Below, piece by piece: positions 8,749 through 18,400 of a stretch of DNA of 50,717 nucleotides (within the stretch, counting starts at the first letter, position 1; each line of letters begins with the position of its first letter). This DNA comes from an uncultured Bacteroides sp. (GTDB taxonomy: Bacteria; Bacteroidota; Bacteroidia; Bacteroidales; Bacteroidaceae), in assembly GCA_949289345.1 (NCBI GenBank), contig CASENS010000014.1:1-50717 (forward strand), in the 5' to 3' direction. The notes beneath the pieces are model-generated. The model searched no databases. It was not told the DNA's origin and saw only the letters and a list, made by a program, of their open reading frames with translations. The position numbers were made by a program, and so were the translations under genes.

Positions 8749-10383
8749 ATGAAACACTCAGTATACACCATCCCGCTGCTATGCTTACTTTGGACAATCC
8801 TCTCCTGCCAAAGCGAGCACACTCCCCTCAACCTGCCACCCGACGTCCGCATAGAAGCCGCACAGGACATCACCCGCACGAGTGCCCGCCTGCAAGGAGA
8901 AATCACGCCTGCCGGAGAAGGACAGGTCAGCCGGATACAATTCCGTTACGGAGTAACAACGGAGGCGGAAAACGCCATCACCTGCCAACCGGACGAACTG
9001 CGTCCCAGCATCCTGCTCAGCGGACTCAATCCCGGAACCACCTACCATTATCGCTTGGAAGCCGGAAGCGAACATGAACTCATAGCAAGCGACACACGTA
9101 CGTTCAGCACCCTACCCAACGACCCTCCGGCCGTCGGAGAACTGAGGATGCTGTGTCAAGGACCGTTGAGCATCACCTTGGAGTATGACATAACCGACAA
9201 TGGAGGCGAAGCCATCATTTCCACAGGCTTTTACTACACCGCCAACGGAGGAACGGAACAATGCCTCCGCATCGACAATCCCGACGAACCACCCTACAGG
9301 GCACGTCTTGACGGACTGCAACCTGACACCGACTACCAGATACAGGCGTTCGCAAGCAATAGCGTGGGCGAAAGCCGCGGCAAGACATACACCTTCCGCA
9401 CCAGACAAGCCGTTGTCGTAACCCAAGCGGGAATGTTGCAACAGGCATTGAGTGAAGAAGAAAAATACCTCTTCACCGAACTCAGCATTGCCGGACCGCT
9501 CAACGGGACAGACCTCCGCCTTTTGCGGGACATGATGGGTAAAGACACAGAAGGAAACAATACACCAGGACAACTCGAAACGCTGGATTTAACGGACGCA
9601 ACCATCGTGGCAGGAGGAGACAGTTACGATGGACACCATTACACCACTCTGCACACTGTAGGCAGCGGACTGTTTGCCGAATGCAGCCATCTGAAGCGGC
9701 TCATCCTACCAGATGACACCGAGACGGTAGAAAAAGACGCATTCGAAAACTGCGTCGCACTCCACTTCCTGCAACTGTCATCCGCACTCACCACCTTCAC
9801 CCCCTCGGCAGGATGCACAAACCTGGCAGAAATCAGCGTACCGGCTTCCAGCAACCGGTTTACCTGTGACGACGGAGTGCTCTACGACAAAGAACTCACC
9901 ACCCTAATGTGGTATCCCGAAGGGAAAACGGACGAAAGCTACGACGCACCCGCTACCATAAAGGCCATTGGCGACTATGCCTGCCGCTACATCCAGGCAG
10001 ATGAGATACGCCTGCCCGAAGGGCTACAGAGTATCGGCGCAAGCGCTTTCTACGGTTCATACATCCGAAACATTGATTTGCCCCATACAGTAACCTTACT
10101 TCCGAACGGCTGTTTCCAACAATGCCGGCGCCTGACCTCCATCAGTTTAGGAACCGGAATGAGATACCTTTCGGAGTACTGCTTCGACGGATGCACGGCG
10201 TTACGCCACTTCTACGTGCATGCCACGGAATTCCCGCCTTTCTGTCAAGAAGAGACTTTTGCCGGAACCGGCGAGTTACTGCAACAAGGTACGCTCCATG
10301 TACCCACCGGAAGCCTGTCGCTGTACCGCAATCACCGGGAATGGGGCAAATTCCAAATCATTGTAGATGACCTCACGGAATAG
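8749..10383 (+). CDS. FN3-like + BspA-type LRR lipoprotein
   Basis: This 544-aa protein has a lipoprotein signal ending in TILSC (C20). Residues about 30-120 and 125-215 are two fibronectin type III-like modules; landmarks are 'LSGLNPGTTYHYRLEAGS' and 'LDGLQPDTDYQIQAFASNS'. Residues about 280-540 carry BspA/LRR_5 repeats such as 'GSGLFAECSHLKRLILPD' and 'SIGASAFYGSYIRNIDLPH', ending in the usual 'VPTGSLSLYRNHREW' cap. These features point to a surface-exposed binding or adhesion protein. It is the last gene of the WG-repeat operon. Its 3' end overlaps the 3' end of the converging kinase gene by 11 bp. Confidence 0.75.
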   Translation: MKHSVYTIPLLCLLWTILSCQSEHTPLNLPPDVRIEAAQDITRTSARLQGEITPAGEGQVSRIQFRYGVTTEAENAITCQPDELRPSILLSGLNPGTTYHYRLEAGSEHELIASDTRTFSTLPNDPPAVGELRMLCQGPLSITLEYDITDNGGEAIISTGFYYTANGGTEQCLRIDNPDEPPYRARLDGLQPDTDYQIQAFASNSVGESRGKTYTFRTRQAVVVTQAGMLQQALSEEEKYLFTELSIAGPLNGTDLRLLRDMMGKDTEGNNTPGQLETLDLTDATIVAGGDSYDGHHYTTLHTVGSGLFAECSHLKRLILPDDTETVEKDAFENCVALHFLQLSSALTTFTPSAGCTNLAEISVPASSNRFTCDDGVLYDKELTTLMWYPEGKTDESYDAPATIKAIGDYACRYIQADEIRLPEGLQSIGASAFYGSYIRNIDLPHTVTLLPNGCFQQCRRLTSISLGTGMRYLSEYCFDGCTALRHFYVHATEFPPFCQEETFAGTGELLQQGTLHVPTGSLSLYRNHREWGKFQIIVDDLTE

Positions 10384-11284
10384 AATCCCTCCATTGTTCC
10401 ACAGGCAGCGAACGATTGCCGTACACCGGCAGAGAGACTTCGGGAGCATTCGCTGTCGTGGCACGCCAAGCCACATACGTCACCAGCAGTGAAAGCACAA
10501 GAAAAGCCGCCCACTTAAACGACACGAAGGACTTGCGACGAAGCGCCTGCGCCACTTTTAAAGCCGAGGGATAGCGTTCCTGCGGATTGCGGCGGGTACA
10601 CTTGCGGGACAAAGCCGCCAAACGCTTGTCGTGCGTCTGCTCCGCCATCTCACCCACGACAACGCCTAACGAGTAAATATCCGCACGTCCATCCACCGTC
10701 TGTCCCGGCTTCAGCACTTCGGGAGCCAGGTAATGGCGTGTGCCTGCCGGCAGTTTCAAGACATCATAATCGTCGCTGTCCGACAGGCCGAAATCTATTA
10801 ATTTAACGTTCAGTCCGTTGTGCGTAATCAGAATGTTTTCCGGTTTCAAGTCACGATGCAACACCTGTTTGCCGTGCAGATAACCCAATGCATCACACAG
10901 CTCGCCGACAAACTTTCGGGTCAAACCGCCGGTCAAGCGTCCACTCTCCATGAATTCACGCAAGGTGACACCGTCAATGTACTCCAACACGACGCAATGC
11001 CCCACACCGGGCACCGTCTCCCATCCCAGCGTGCGGCAAATGTGCGGATGCTCCAGACCATAGCCCATGTCAAACTCCTTACGCAACGCCTGCTCATAAA
11101 AGGGGTTATCGACATACTCAGGCTTGAGCGCCTTCAAAATATGCAATCTGCTGTAGCGACGGCAGCGGAACAAGCGGGCATACCCCGAAGCTGACACGTA
11201 CACTTCTTCCAATCCCGTGAATCCCTGTGCCTCCTCCGGAAACCCTTCCACGATAAAGCCCGACGTAAACTCCTCCTTATCCAT
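10373..11284 (-). CDS. Membrane-anchored Hanks-type Ser/Thr protein kinase
   Basis: This 303-aa protein has a full kinase core: K51 in HILKALK, the helix-C glutamate E70, HRDLKPEN at 143-150, DFG at 164-166 and APE at 187-189. The N-terminal ATP loop is degenerate: 'SASGYARLF' replaces the usual GxGxxG, so activity should be confirmed. A single membrane helix at about 258-273 leaves a short external tail and no sensor domain. It probably phosphorylates proteins on Ser/Thr at the inner membrane. Its start codon overlaps the stop of the upstream gene by 8 nt (ATGGATAA), so the two are translationally coupled and probably functionally linked. The target is unknown. Confidence 0.85.
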   Translation of the reverse strand: MDKEEFTSGFIVEGFPEEAQGFTGLEEVYVSASGYARLFRCRRYSRLHILKALKPEYVDNPFYEQALRKEFDMGYGLEHPHICRTLGWETVPGVGHCVVLEYIDGVTLREFMESGRLTGGLTRKFVGELCDALGYLHGKQVLHRDLKPENILITHNGLNVKLIDFGLSDSDDYDVLKLPAGTRHYLAPEVLKPGQTVDGRADIYSLGVVVGEMAEQTHDKRLAALSRKCTRRNPQERYPSALKVAQALRRKSFVSFKWAAFLVLSLLVTYVAWRATTANAPEVSLPVYGNRSLPVEQWRDSIP

Positions 11285-11855
11285 TCCACAAACAGTTTAG
11301 CAACGTAAGTCCCCCGTTCCGCCCGGCAATGAATGGCGGCAGGCGCTCACCCCTGCGCTCTACGTAAGGCAAAAACAACGGATGACCCATGAGAAAAGAA
11401 ACCACCTCGAAACTGTCGCCTTCCACTAACTTTGACTGACGAGCCTCGCATACCTCAAACACGCTCCCGCCCTTATAAAGCAGGCGCAGGTAGCGGTTGG
11501 GAGACCAGCCTATTTCCAGTTCCGCACCCGGCGTCAAGTCTTCAGCCAGTATCTGCTCTGCCGAGAAGAACGACGAATTATAGGCCACGCTGGTCTTCAG
11601 CCAAAGACAAAAAGCCTTGAAGCCAGCATGTCCCAAGAACTTCGCCAGCACATCCAATGTCTGCATACGGGGAGCGTGCACGTCATTGACATAGCCCCAC
11701 AAACGTTTCAACGTGGCGGAAGAAACCGTCCCGCACGCCTGCCGCTTCAGACACAGGGAAAACTCGTCGAAATCAGTAGACGTTTTCAGCGACTTGTCAT
11801 AAGCCTTCTCCACCTGCAGCAACAATTCGGCAATCTCTGGTTTATATACATTCAT
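11277..11855 (-). CDS. Hypothetical protein coupled to the Ser/Thr kinase
   Basis: This 192-aa soluble protein starts at MNVYKPEIAEL (11855). An alternative ATG at 11873 lies almost on the predicted transcription start, so the later one is preferred. No named family is recognised. Residues about 35-60 contain 'GTVSSATLKRLWGYVND', a Bacteroidetes pattern often seen in helix-turn-helix-like proteins, and 'RMQTLDVLAKFLGHAGF' follows. The C-terminal half ('LTPGAELEIGWSPNRYL', 'EVCEARQSKLVEGDSFEV') looks like a small beta domain. With the 8-nt overlap to the kinase gene, it could be a regulator or substrate of that kinase. That role is inference only. Confidence 0.6.
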   Translation of the reverse strand: MNVYKPEIAELLLQVEKAYDKSLKTSTDFDEFSLCLKRQACGTVSSATLKRLWGYVNDVHAPRMQTLDVLAKFLGHAGFKAFCLWLKTSVAYNSSFFSAEQILAEDLTPGAELEIGWSPNRYLRLLYKGGSVFEVCEARQSKLVEGDSFEVVSFLMGHPLFLPYVERRGERLPPFIAGRNGGLTLLNCLWNG

Positions 11856-11882
11856 ATTGAACAATCCTTTCATTACACCACA

Positions 11883-11912
11883 CAAAAATACAAATAAAAT
11901 CCTGTCCGCAAA
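11883..11912 (-). promoter_or_regulatory. Promoter of the kinase operon
   Basis: On the minus strand TATTTTTG (11890-11883) matches the -7 consensus and TTTG (11912-11909) is a -33 element with an 18-nt spacer. Transcription would start near 11876, about 20 nt before the ATG at 11855. Confidence 0.6.
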
Positions 11913-12122
11913 ACACATACCTCTACATCTTTTTGGGGTTCATCCGATAAATACATAGGCAGAAGACAGGGGCAGCCTCTGTTTTATGCTTGATGATATG
12001 GCCTCTTCCACATCATTCTTTACAATAAATGGAGAGAAAGCTACGGTTTCTGTCCATATTTATAATTTCTTCCGATTGAATATGCGTAAGGATTGCCAGA
12101 AGCACTTCTCGCGGGTGTTCGG

Positions 12123-12208
12123 GAATGTTAGAAACCTAAGGGGTGAATGTTTCTAACATTCGTCCTCTATGTTAGTAACATACCCTCCTCTGGTTAGTAA
12201 CATAAAAA
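12123..12208. repeat. 22-bp-period mini-palindrome array, family iv
   Basis: GAATGTTAGAAAC (12123-12135) and GTTTCTAACATTC (12149-12161) form a perfect 13-bp inverted repeat. The palindrome ATGTTAGTAACAT follows at 12169-12181, then GGTTAGTAACAT. The ATG-type starts at 12125, 12147, 12169 and 12191 are exactly 22 bp apart. One more stray copy of ATGTTTCTAACATTCG lies at about 12963-12978. Confidence 0.65.
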
Positions 12209-12455
12209 GCGGCACCTATAAAGACAACCGTTTTCGTATACATACTTTTTACTTTTAACATCAGTGTTTTCAGATTTATCAATCATTACATATTAACAGG
12301 CACTTCCCCACAAATGAAAAGGCTTCCCTATAGTCATAACTACGCATTTACCGGATGAACTTTTTTAAAATGAGTAAGAAAACAGCCCTCATACGGTTCA
12401 TTACATTGATAGTAAGTAACTAATCAGATTTACTTTATACTAACTGATAATTTAG

Positions 12456-12542
12456 AAGCCCCCTCAACTCCCCCCGTGGGGGAGCTATTGTATTCTACTT
12501 AGTATTCAAAGCCTCCCCCACGGGGGGAGGTCTGGTGGGGGC
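12456..12542. repeat. G/C-rich intergenic inverted repeat
   Basis: AGCCCCC...CTCCCCCCGTGGGGGAG (from 12456) is the near reverse complement of the arm that ends GGTGGGGGCT at 12542. The loop is about 22 nt. Similar C-run/G-run palindromes occur at 29044-29075, around 29330-29500 and at 37002-37035. Confidence 0.6.
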
Positions 12543-12879
12543 TAAATTCCCATTTATATGACAACTAAAAATCTGTTTTTTGTCAAAACATTTCCCCTTC
12601 ACAGGGTAACGCCGAACTTTCACCGGAAAAACGCTTAACTGTTCCTGCCGAGACAGTTAAGTGTTTACCCCCGAAATACTTAACTATTCCGAGAGAAACG
12701 GTTAAGCGTTGCCAGGCAAACAGTTAAGTGTTTTTCTGGAGCATAAATGTCTGTAAATCAGTATGTATTTGAGAATTGTTCCGGTTAATGGAAAGGCTTG
12801 GCCGCCCGTTTTATGCATTTATTTGCATTCACTCGATAAAAGGTGATGGAATGTTAATACGTATTGTCAAAATAAGTCA
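12541..12879 (+). repeat. 340-bp dispersed repeat, copy 1 (contains a 22-bp-period array)
   Basis: This block matches the reverse complement of 36664-37001 along its whole length, at roughly 90% by eye. Shared landmarks are aaattcccatttata, gtcaaaacatttccc, ctgtaaatcagtatgtattt and aaaaggtgatggaatgttaa. Inside, at 12630-12742, the palindrome AACRSTTAASYGTT recurs with its TTAA centres at 12635, 12657, 12680, 12702 and 12724. No gene is evident. A short frame crossing it is not similar to anything I recognise. Confidence 0.75.
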
Positions 12880-12978
12880 CATCCGCATTCAGACAATGGC
12901 ATGCTGCGGAGGGAATACATTTTGCAAAACAGAAGCGCCGATTCAATTTCGTGCCCTCTTTATGTTTCTAACATTCGG

Positions 12979-13130
12979 TGGTGTGTCAAAATGGAGTTTG
13001 GCTATTAAAAAGTAATGTCATTCTGAGCAACGCGAAGAATCTCCCGCTTGTTTTTGTTAATGGGAGATGCTTCACATCCGTTACCAATGACAAATTGCAG
13101 TAATCGGCTCTCCTCCTTCGGGGAAGGAGG
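12979..13130 (+). repeat. Mosaic intergenic repeat, copy 1
   Basis: The parts are shared with the 29.2-29.7 kb gap. The segment gtgtgtcaaaatg...aaaaagtaatgtcattctgag matches the minus strand of 29610-29669. The core 13026-13083 matches 29236-29293 in the opposite orientation. The tail accaatgacaaattgcagtaatcggctctcctcc matches 29294 onward in the same orientation. The core has short inverted ends, gaagaatctccc (13034-13045) and gggagatgcttc (13062-13073). Confidence 0.7.
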
Positions 13131-13382
13131 GGAGTTTGTTATCATTCACTTTAGGCTGATAAATTCCCATTTATAATATAAACTGATTTAGTTCACTTAC
13201 TTAACGGCAGTACCCAAATCGACTGATGACGGGAACCAGACCTCTGAAAGAAAAGTATCTTAGTGTTAACAGACCTTGCGTTTTGTTCACGAACTGTTCC
13301 TTATGCGTCTTTCAATGTTCAATTTAGTGCAAAACGCAAAAAAAAATGTTGTTGAACGAACGAATATATAGCAAATTGTTAC

Positions 13383-13390
13383 TACATTTG
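13383..13390 (+). promoter_or_regulatory. -7 box of the ATP synthase operon
   Basis: TACATTTG fits TAnnTTTG and lies 83 nt before the atpD start codon. No good -33 element is visible at the usual distance. The leader downstream holds a G/C-rich hairpin (GGAG-atag-CTCC within 13400-13420). Confidence 0.5.
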
Positions 13391-13461
13391 CCCAGCCGGC
13401 AAGGAGATAGCTCCCGGGCCGAAAACAAAGCATCAAAAAATGTACTAACTTCTTAATATAA

Positions 13462-14997
<1,536 letters not shown>

Positions 14998-15008
14998 AAT
15001 GAACGGTA

Positions 15009-15082
15009 AATGAAGAAGGAAGGATTCTCAAGGATGACCGATAAAAAATCTTCATCCAGAGGCAAAACCGATATTCTTCATT
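15009..15082 (+). other. Stem-loop region between atpD and atpC
   Basis: AATGAAGAA (15009-15017) can pair with TTCTTCATT (15074-15082), and an inner GGATGA/TCATCC stem lies between them. The 96-nt gap contains no frame. The structure could slow decay of, or process, the mRNA after atpD, which would help make more beta than epsilon subunit. That role is inferred. Confidence 0.35.
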
Positions 15083-15093
15083 AAAAAGAGAGC

Positions 15094-15342
15094 ATGATGA
15101 ACGAATTGCAATTGACTATCATATCGCCGGAGAAGGAACTCTTCCGAGGTGAAGTGCAGCGGATTACCCTGCCGGGAGTAAAAGGTTCGTTTACTATCCT
15201 GCCACGACACGCCCCTGTGGTATCTTCACTCAGCGCAGGAAAGATTACTTACGTGAAAGCGAACGGCACCGAGGAAACCCGCGAAATAAATGGAGGATTT
15301 GTCGAAATGAATAACAACGAGGCGTCCGTGTGTGTCAACTGA
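15094..15342 (+). CDS. atpC: F1Fo ATP synthase subunit epsilon (short form)
   Basis: This 82-aa protein matches the N-terminal beta-sandwich of epsilon: 'LTIISPEKELFRGEVQRITLPG' is present in overlapping parts and 'GSFTILPRHAPVVSSLSAGK' follows. The family's C-terminal two-helix domain is absent; the E. coli protein has about 139 residues. That helical domain is the one that inhibits ATP hydrolysis in other bacteria, so this epsilon probably only links the rotor gamma to the c-ring. A second ATG follows at 15097. The next gene starts immediately after the stop. Confidence 0.92.
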   Translation: MMNELQLTIISPEKELFRGEVQRITLPGVKGSFTILPRHAPVVSSLSAGKITYVKANGTEETREINGGFVEMNNNEASVCVN

Positions 15343-15343
15343 A

Positions 15344-15766
15344 ATGAGCAGAACCAAACGTAACTATTTGTGGCAGATTGCCCTGCTGACGTTGGTGGGA
15401 GGGAGCTTAGGAGGCTGGGGATATTTCAGCCTGTGTCCGCACCACTACTATAACGGTTATCCACTGATACCGGCCTATTTCTTTTTATTGGGTGTAGGCA
15501 TGATAAACTTGGTGGAATGGGGACGACGAACCATGCCGAACAGATTGTTGCAAATATACATGCTGGTACGCACCATCCGCATGTTGGTTTCGTTCATTCT
15601 GATGTTGGTTTATTGTGTGGCGGTGCGCACGGAAGCCGTAGCTTTTGCGCTGACTTTCATTGCGTTTTACCTGATATATTTGATATATGACAGTTGGTTC
15701 TTCTGCACGTTTGAGGGGAGCCAGAAAATGAAAAAGATGAAAAAACAACATGAAACGAATGTATAA
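15344..15766 (+). CDS. Four-helix membrane protein of the ATP synthase operon (AtpI-like position)
   Basis: This 140-aa protein starts at the ATG at 15344, directly after the atpC stop; a GTG at 15332 inside atpC is less likely. It has four hydrophobic helices at about residues 8-25, 38-55, 68-92 and 96-115, and a short Lys-rich tail ('KMKKMKKQH'). It sits just before atpB, where AtpI or AtpZ, the c-ring assembly or Mg2+-related accessory proteins, are found in other phyla. Sequence similarity to AtpI is not obvious, so the role rests on position and topology. It overlaps the atpB start by 17 nt. Confidence 0.65.
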   Translation: MSRTKRNYLWQIALLTLVGGSLGGWGYFSLCPHHYYNGYPLIPAYFFLLGVGMINLVEWGRRTMPNRLLQIYMLVRTIRMLVSFILMLVYCVAVRTEAVAFALTFIAFYLIYLIYDSWFFCTFEGSQKMKKMKKQHETNV

Positions 15767-16865
15767 CATTGTGGTAGGAATATGCTTGACGATGGGCTTG
15801 CTGATGTGTTCCCAAGTCACACGAGCACAAGAGACGCAAACAGCCAAGTCCGAAGCGAACCCGATGGACGTGAAGGAAATTCTCTTCAGTCACGTGGGCG
15901 ACACGTACGAGTGGCACATCGCGACATGGGGTGACCTGCACCTCACCATTCCTTTGCCCATCATCGTCTACAGCAAGGCAACCGGATGGCACGCCTTTCT
16001 TTCCTCCCGCCTGGAGGAAAACGGAGGAACTTACGAAGGTTTCTCGCTTGCGCCGGAAGGCAGTCCCTACGAGGGAAAAATCGTGGAACGTGACAAGGCC
16101 GGCAACGAAGTACGACCATTCGATATTTCCATCACAAAAATCACCTTTGCGTTATTCATCAACAGTCTCTTGTTGGTATGTATCGTTTTAGGGGTAGCCC
16201 GTTGGTACAAGAAGCATCCCAAAAGCCCTGTGGCTCCAGGCGGATTTGTAGGTTTCATGGAGATGTTTATCATGATGGTGAATGATGACATCATTAAACC
16301 CAGCGTAGGGCCAAACTACAAGAAGTTTGCTCCTTACTTGCTGACTGCGTTTTTCTTTATTTTCATCAACAACCTGATGGGATTGATACCGATCTTCCCC
16401 GGCGGAGCCAGTGTTACCGGCAACATGGCCATCACCTTAGTATTGGCAGCATGCACATTTTTGGCGGTAAACCTCTTTGGTACCAAAGCCTATTGGAAAG
16501 ACATCTTTTGGCCCGATGTACCTTTGTGGCTTAAAGTACCGATACCTATCATGCCTTTCATCGAATTTTTCGGCATCTTCACCAAGCCGTTCGCCTTGAT
16601 GATTCGTCTTTTCGCCAACATGTTGGCAGGACACATGGCCATGTTGGTACTGACTTGCCTTATCTTCATCTCGGTCAGCATGGGGCCGGCCATGAACGGA
16701 GCACTGACATTTGCTTCGGTGTTGTTCAACATCTTCATGAATGCCCTGGAACTCTTGGTGGCTTTTATCCAGGCATACGTATTCACCATGCTTTCCGCAG
16801 TGTTTATCGGACTGGCGCAAGAACGGCACGAGCCTACGAAAGCAGAGATAAAGGAAGCCAATTAA
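15750..16865 (+). CDS. atpB: F1Fo ATP synthase subunit a
   Basis: This 371-aa protein is the stator channel subunit that passes ions to the c-ring. The essential arginine is R286 in the hallmark MIRLFANMLAGH. Helices include 'TAFFFIFINNLMGLIPIFPGG' and the C-terminal 'LLVAFIQAYVFTMLSAVFIGL' read in parts. It is about 100 residues longer than E. coli subunit a. The extra N-terminal part begins with a signal-like segment (to about residue 26) and an exported region, which is typical for Bacteroidetes. The start at 15750 overlaps the preceding gene, so translation is probably coupled. Confidence 0.95.
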   Translation: MKRMYNIVVGICLTMGLLMCSQVTRAQETQTAKSEANPMDVKEILFSHVGDTYEWHIATWGDLHLTIPLPIIVYSKATGWHAFLSSRLEENGGTYEGFSLAPEGSPYEGKIVERDKAGNEVRPFDISITKITFALFINSLLLVCIVLGVARWYKKHPKSPVAPGGFVGFMEMFIMMVNDDIIKPSVGPNYKKFAPYLLTAFFFIFINNLMGLIPIFPGGASVTGNMAITLVLAACTFLAVNLFGTKAYWKDIFWPDVPLWLKVPIPIMPFIEFFGIFTKPFALMIRLFANMLAGHMAMLVLTCLIFISVSMGPAMNGALTFASVLFNIFMNALELLVAFIQAYVFTMLSAVFIGLAQERHEPTKAEIKEAN

Positions 16866-16917
16866 AATAAGAACAACAAAAAGAGAGAATAAATAAAAAT
16901 AACCTATTAAAAATTAG

Positions 16918-17181
<264 letters not shown>

Positions 17182-17257
17182 GTGGAACAGAAAAAGCGAA
17201 GAAGTATTGTATTCTTTGCTTAATGGTAAATTATAAATCGTAAATTGTAATAAAATT

Positions 17258-17764
17258 ATGTCATTGTTACTACCCGAAAGCGGCTTGGTCATTTGGATGT
17301 TGCTATCCTTTGGCATTGTCTTCTTCATCGTAGGCAAATATGGCTTCCCGGTCATCGTCAAGATGGTGGAAGAGCGAAAGGCCTACATAGACCAATCGAT
17401 GAAAGTGGCGCACGAAGCCAACGAACAGCTTGCACACCTCAAAGAAGAAAGTGCAAAGATGGTAGCCGAAGCAAATAAAGAGCAAGGCCGCATCATAAGG
17501 GAAGCGATGCAGGAACGTGAAAAGATTATAGCCGACGCTCGCAAGCAAGCGGAAGTTGCCGCACAAAAGGAATTGGAAGACGTCCGCCGGCAAATACAGC
17601 AGGAAAAGGAAGAAGCCATACGCTCCATCCGGCGACAGGTGGCAGCCCTTTCAGTCGACATTGCCGAGAAAGTAGTCCGCAAACGCTTGGAAGCCGGTAC
17701 CGAACAAATGGACATGATAGACCGCATGTTGGACGAAGTGCTGACAGTTCCCAAGAACAATTAA
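17258..17764 (+). CDS. atpF: F1Fo ATP synthase subunit b
   Basis: This 168-aa protein has one N-terminal membrane helix at about residues 6-28 ('[20 protein letters not shown]'). A long charged coiled coil rich in Lys, Glu and Ala follows ('[20 protein letters not shown]'). It forms the peripheral stalk that holds F1 still. Its length and layout are normal for the family. It lies between atpE and atpH, with 18 nt to atpH. Confidence 0.95.
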   Translation: MSLLLPESGLVIWMLLSFGIVFFIVGKYGFPVIVKMVEERKAYIDQSMKVAHEANEQLAHLKEESAKMVAEANKEQGRIIREAMQEREKIIADARKQAEVAAQKELEDVRRQIQQEKEEAIRSIRRQVAALSVDIAEKVVRKRLEAGTEQMDMIDRMLDEVLTVPKNN

Positions 17765-17782
17765 CCGGAAAGAAGCAGCCAT

Positions 17783-18343
17783 ATGGATATAGGAATAGTT
17801 TCGACGAGATACGCCAAGGCCCTGTTGGGTTATGCACAAGGAGCCGGCAAGGAAGACATTGTGTACGAAGAGCTTAAAAACTTGACGCACAACTTGGAAA
17901 GCCATCCGGAACTGAGGGAAGCACTTCAAAACCCCGTCGTATCCGACGAGGAGAAGTTCACCCTCATCTGTACGGCTTCCACGGGCAACTCCCTCCCTAG
18001 CGAAGAGTTGCGGCGCTTTATCGCCTTGATCCAGAAAAACAAGCGCGATGACCTGCTGACCTTCATCTGCCACTCGTACCTGTCGCTGTACCGCAACAGC
18101 AAGCACATAGGTGTGGCCAAACTAATCACCGCTGTGCCAGTGAGCCGAGCTGTAGAAGAACGTATCCGCCAAAGCGCCTCCTCCTTGTTGCATGCACGCA
18201 TGGAAGTGGCAACCGAAGTAGACCCTTCCATCGAAGGCGGATTTATCTTCGACATCAACGATTACAGGCTGGACGCCAGCATCGCAACCCAACTGAAGAG
18301 AGTGAAACAACAATTCATCGACAAGAACCGCCGCATCGTATGA
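17783..18343 (+). CDS. atpH: F1Fo ATP synthase subunit delta
   Basis: This 186-aa protein joins the peripheral stalk to the top of F1. It starts with the typical 'ISTRYAKAL'-like segment (here GIVSTRYAKALLGYAQ) and ends with the conserved 'DASIATQLKRVKQQF' helix; 'PSIEGGFIFDINDYRLD' is the usual C-terminal signature. The spacing to atpF (18 nt) and atpA (57 nt) supports co-transcription. Confidence 0.95.
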   Translation: MDIGIVSTRYAKALLGYAQGAGKEDIVYEELKNLTHNLESHPELREALQNPVVSDEEKFTLICTASTGNSLPSEELRRFIALIQKNKRDDLLTFICHSYLSLYRNSKHIGVAKLITAVPVSRAVEERIRQSASSLLHARMEVATEVDPSIEGGFIFDINDYRLDASIATQLKRVKQQFIDKNRRIV

Positions 18344-18400
18344 CGCACGCAACAAGCCGATGAATGATTATAGTAAACAAAAAACAGTAGAGAATAAATA

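Noticed and set aside
11986-12156. A 56-codon frame beginning MLDDMASSTSFF in the gap before the atp operon
   Set aside because: No ribosome site, no recognised family, and its end runs through the inverted repeat of family iv. It may be a decayed gene fragment, but this cannot be supported.
12456-12542. G/C-rich inverted repeat as a terminator of the kinase or atp genes
   Set aside because: It lies hundreds of bases from any gene end and the same type of palindrome recurs in other gaps, so it is better described as a dispersed repeat.
12776-13015. A 79-codon plus-strand frame in the repeat region
   Set aside because: It starts inside the 340-bp repeat, whose other copy encodes a different frame after a short shared stretch. 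It looks like chance translation of a repeat.
15332-15343. GTG at 15332 as the start of the membrane protein before atpB
   Set aside because: It lies within atpC; the ATG at 15344 directly after the atpC stop is the simpler choice.
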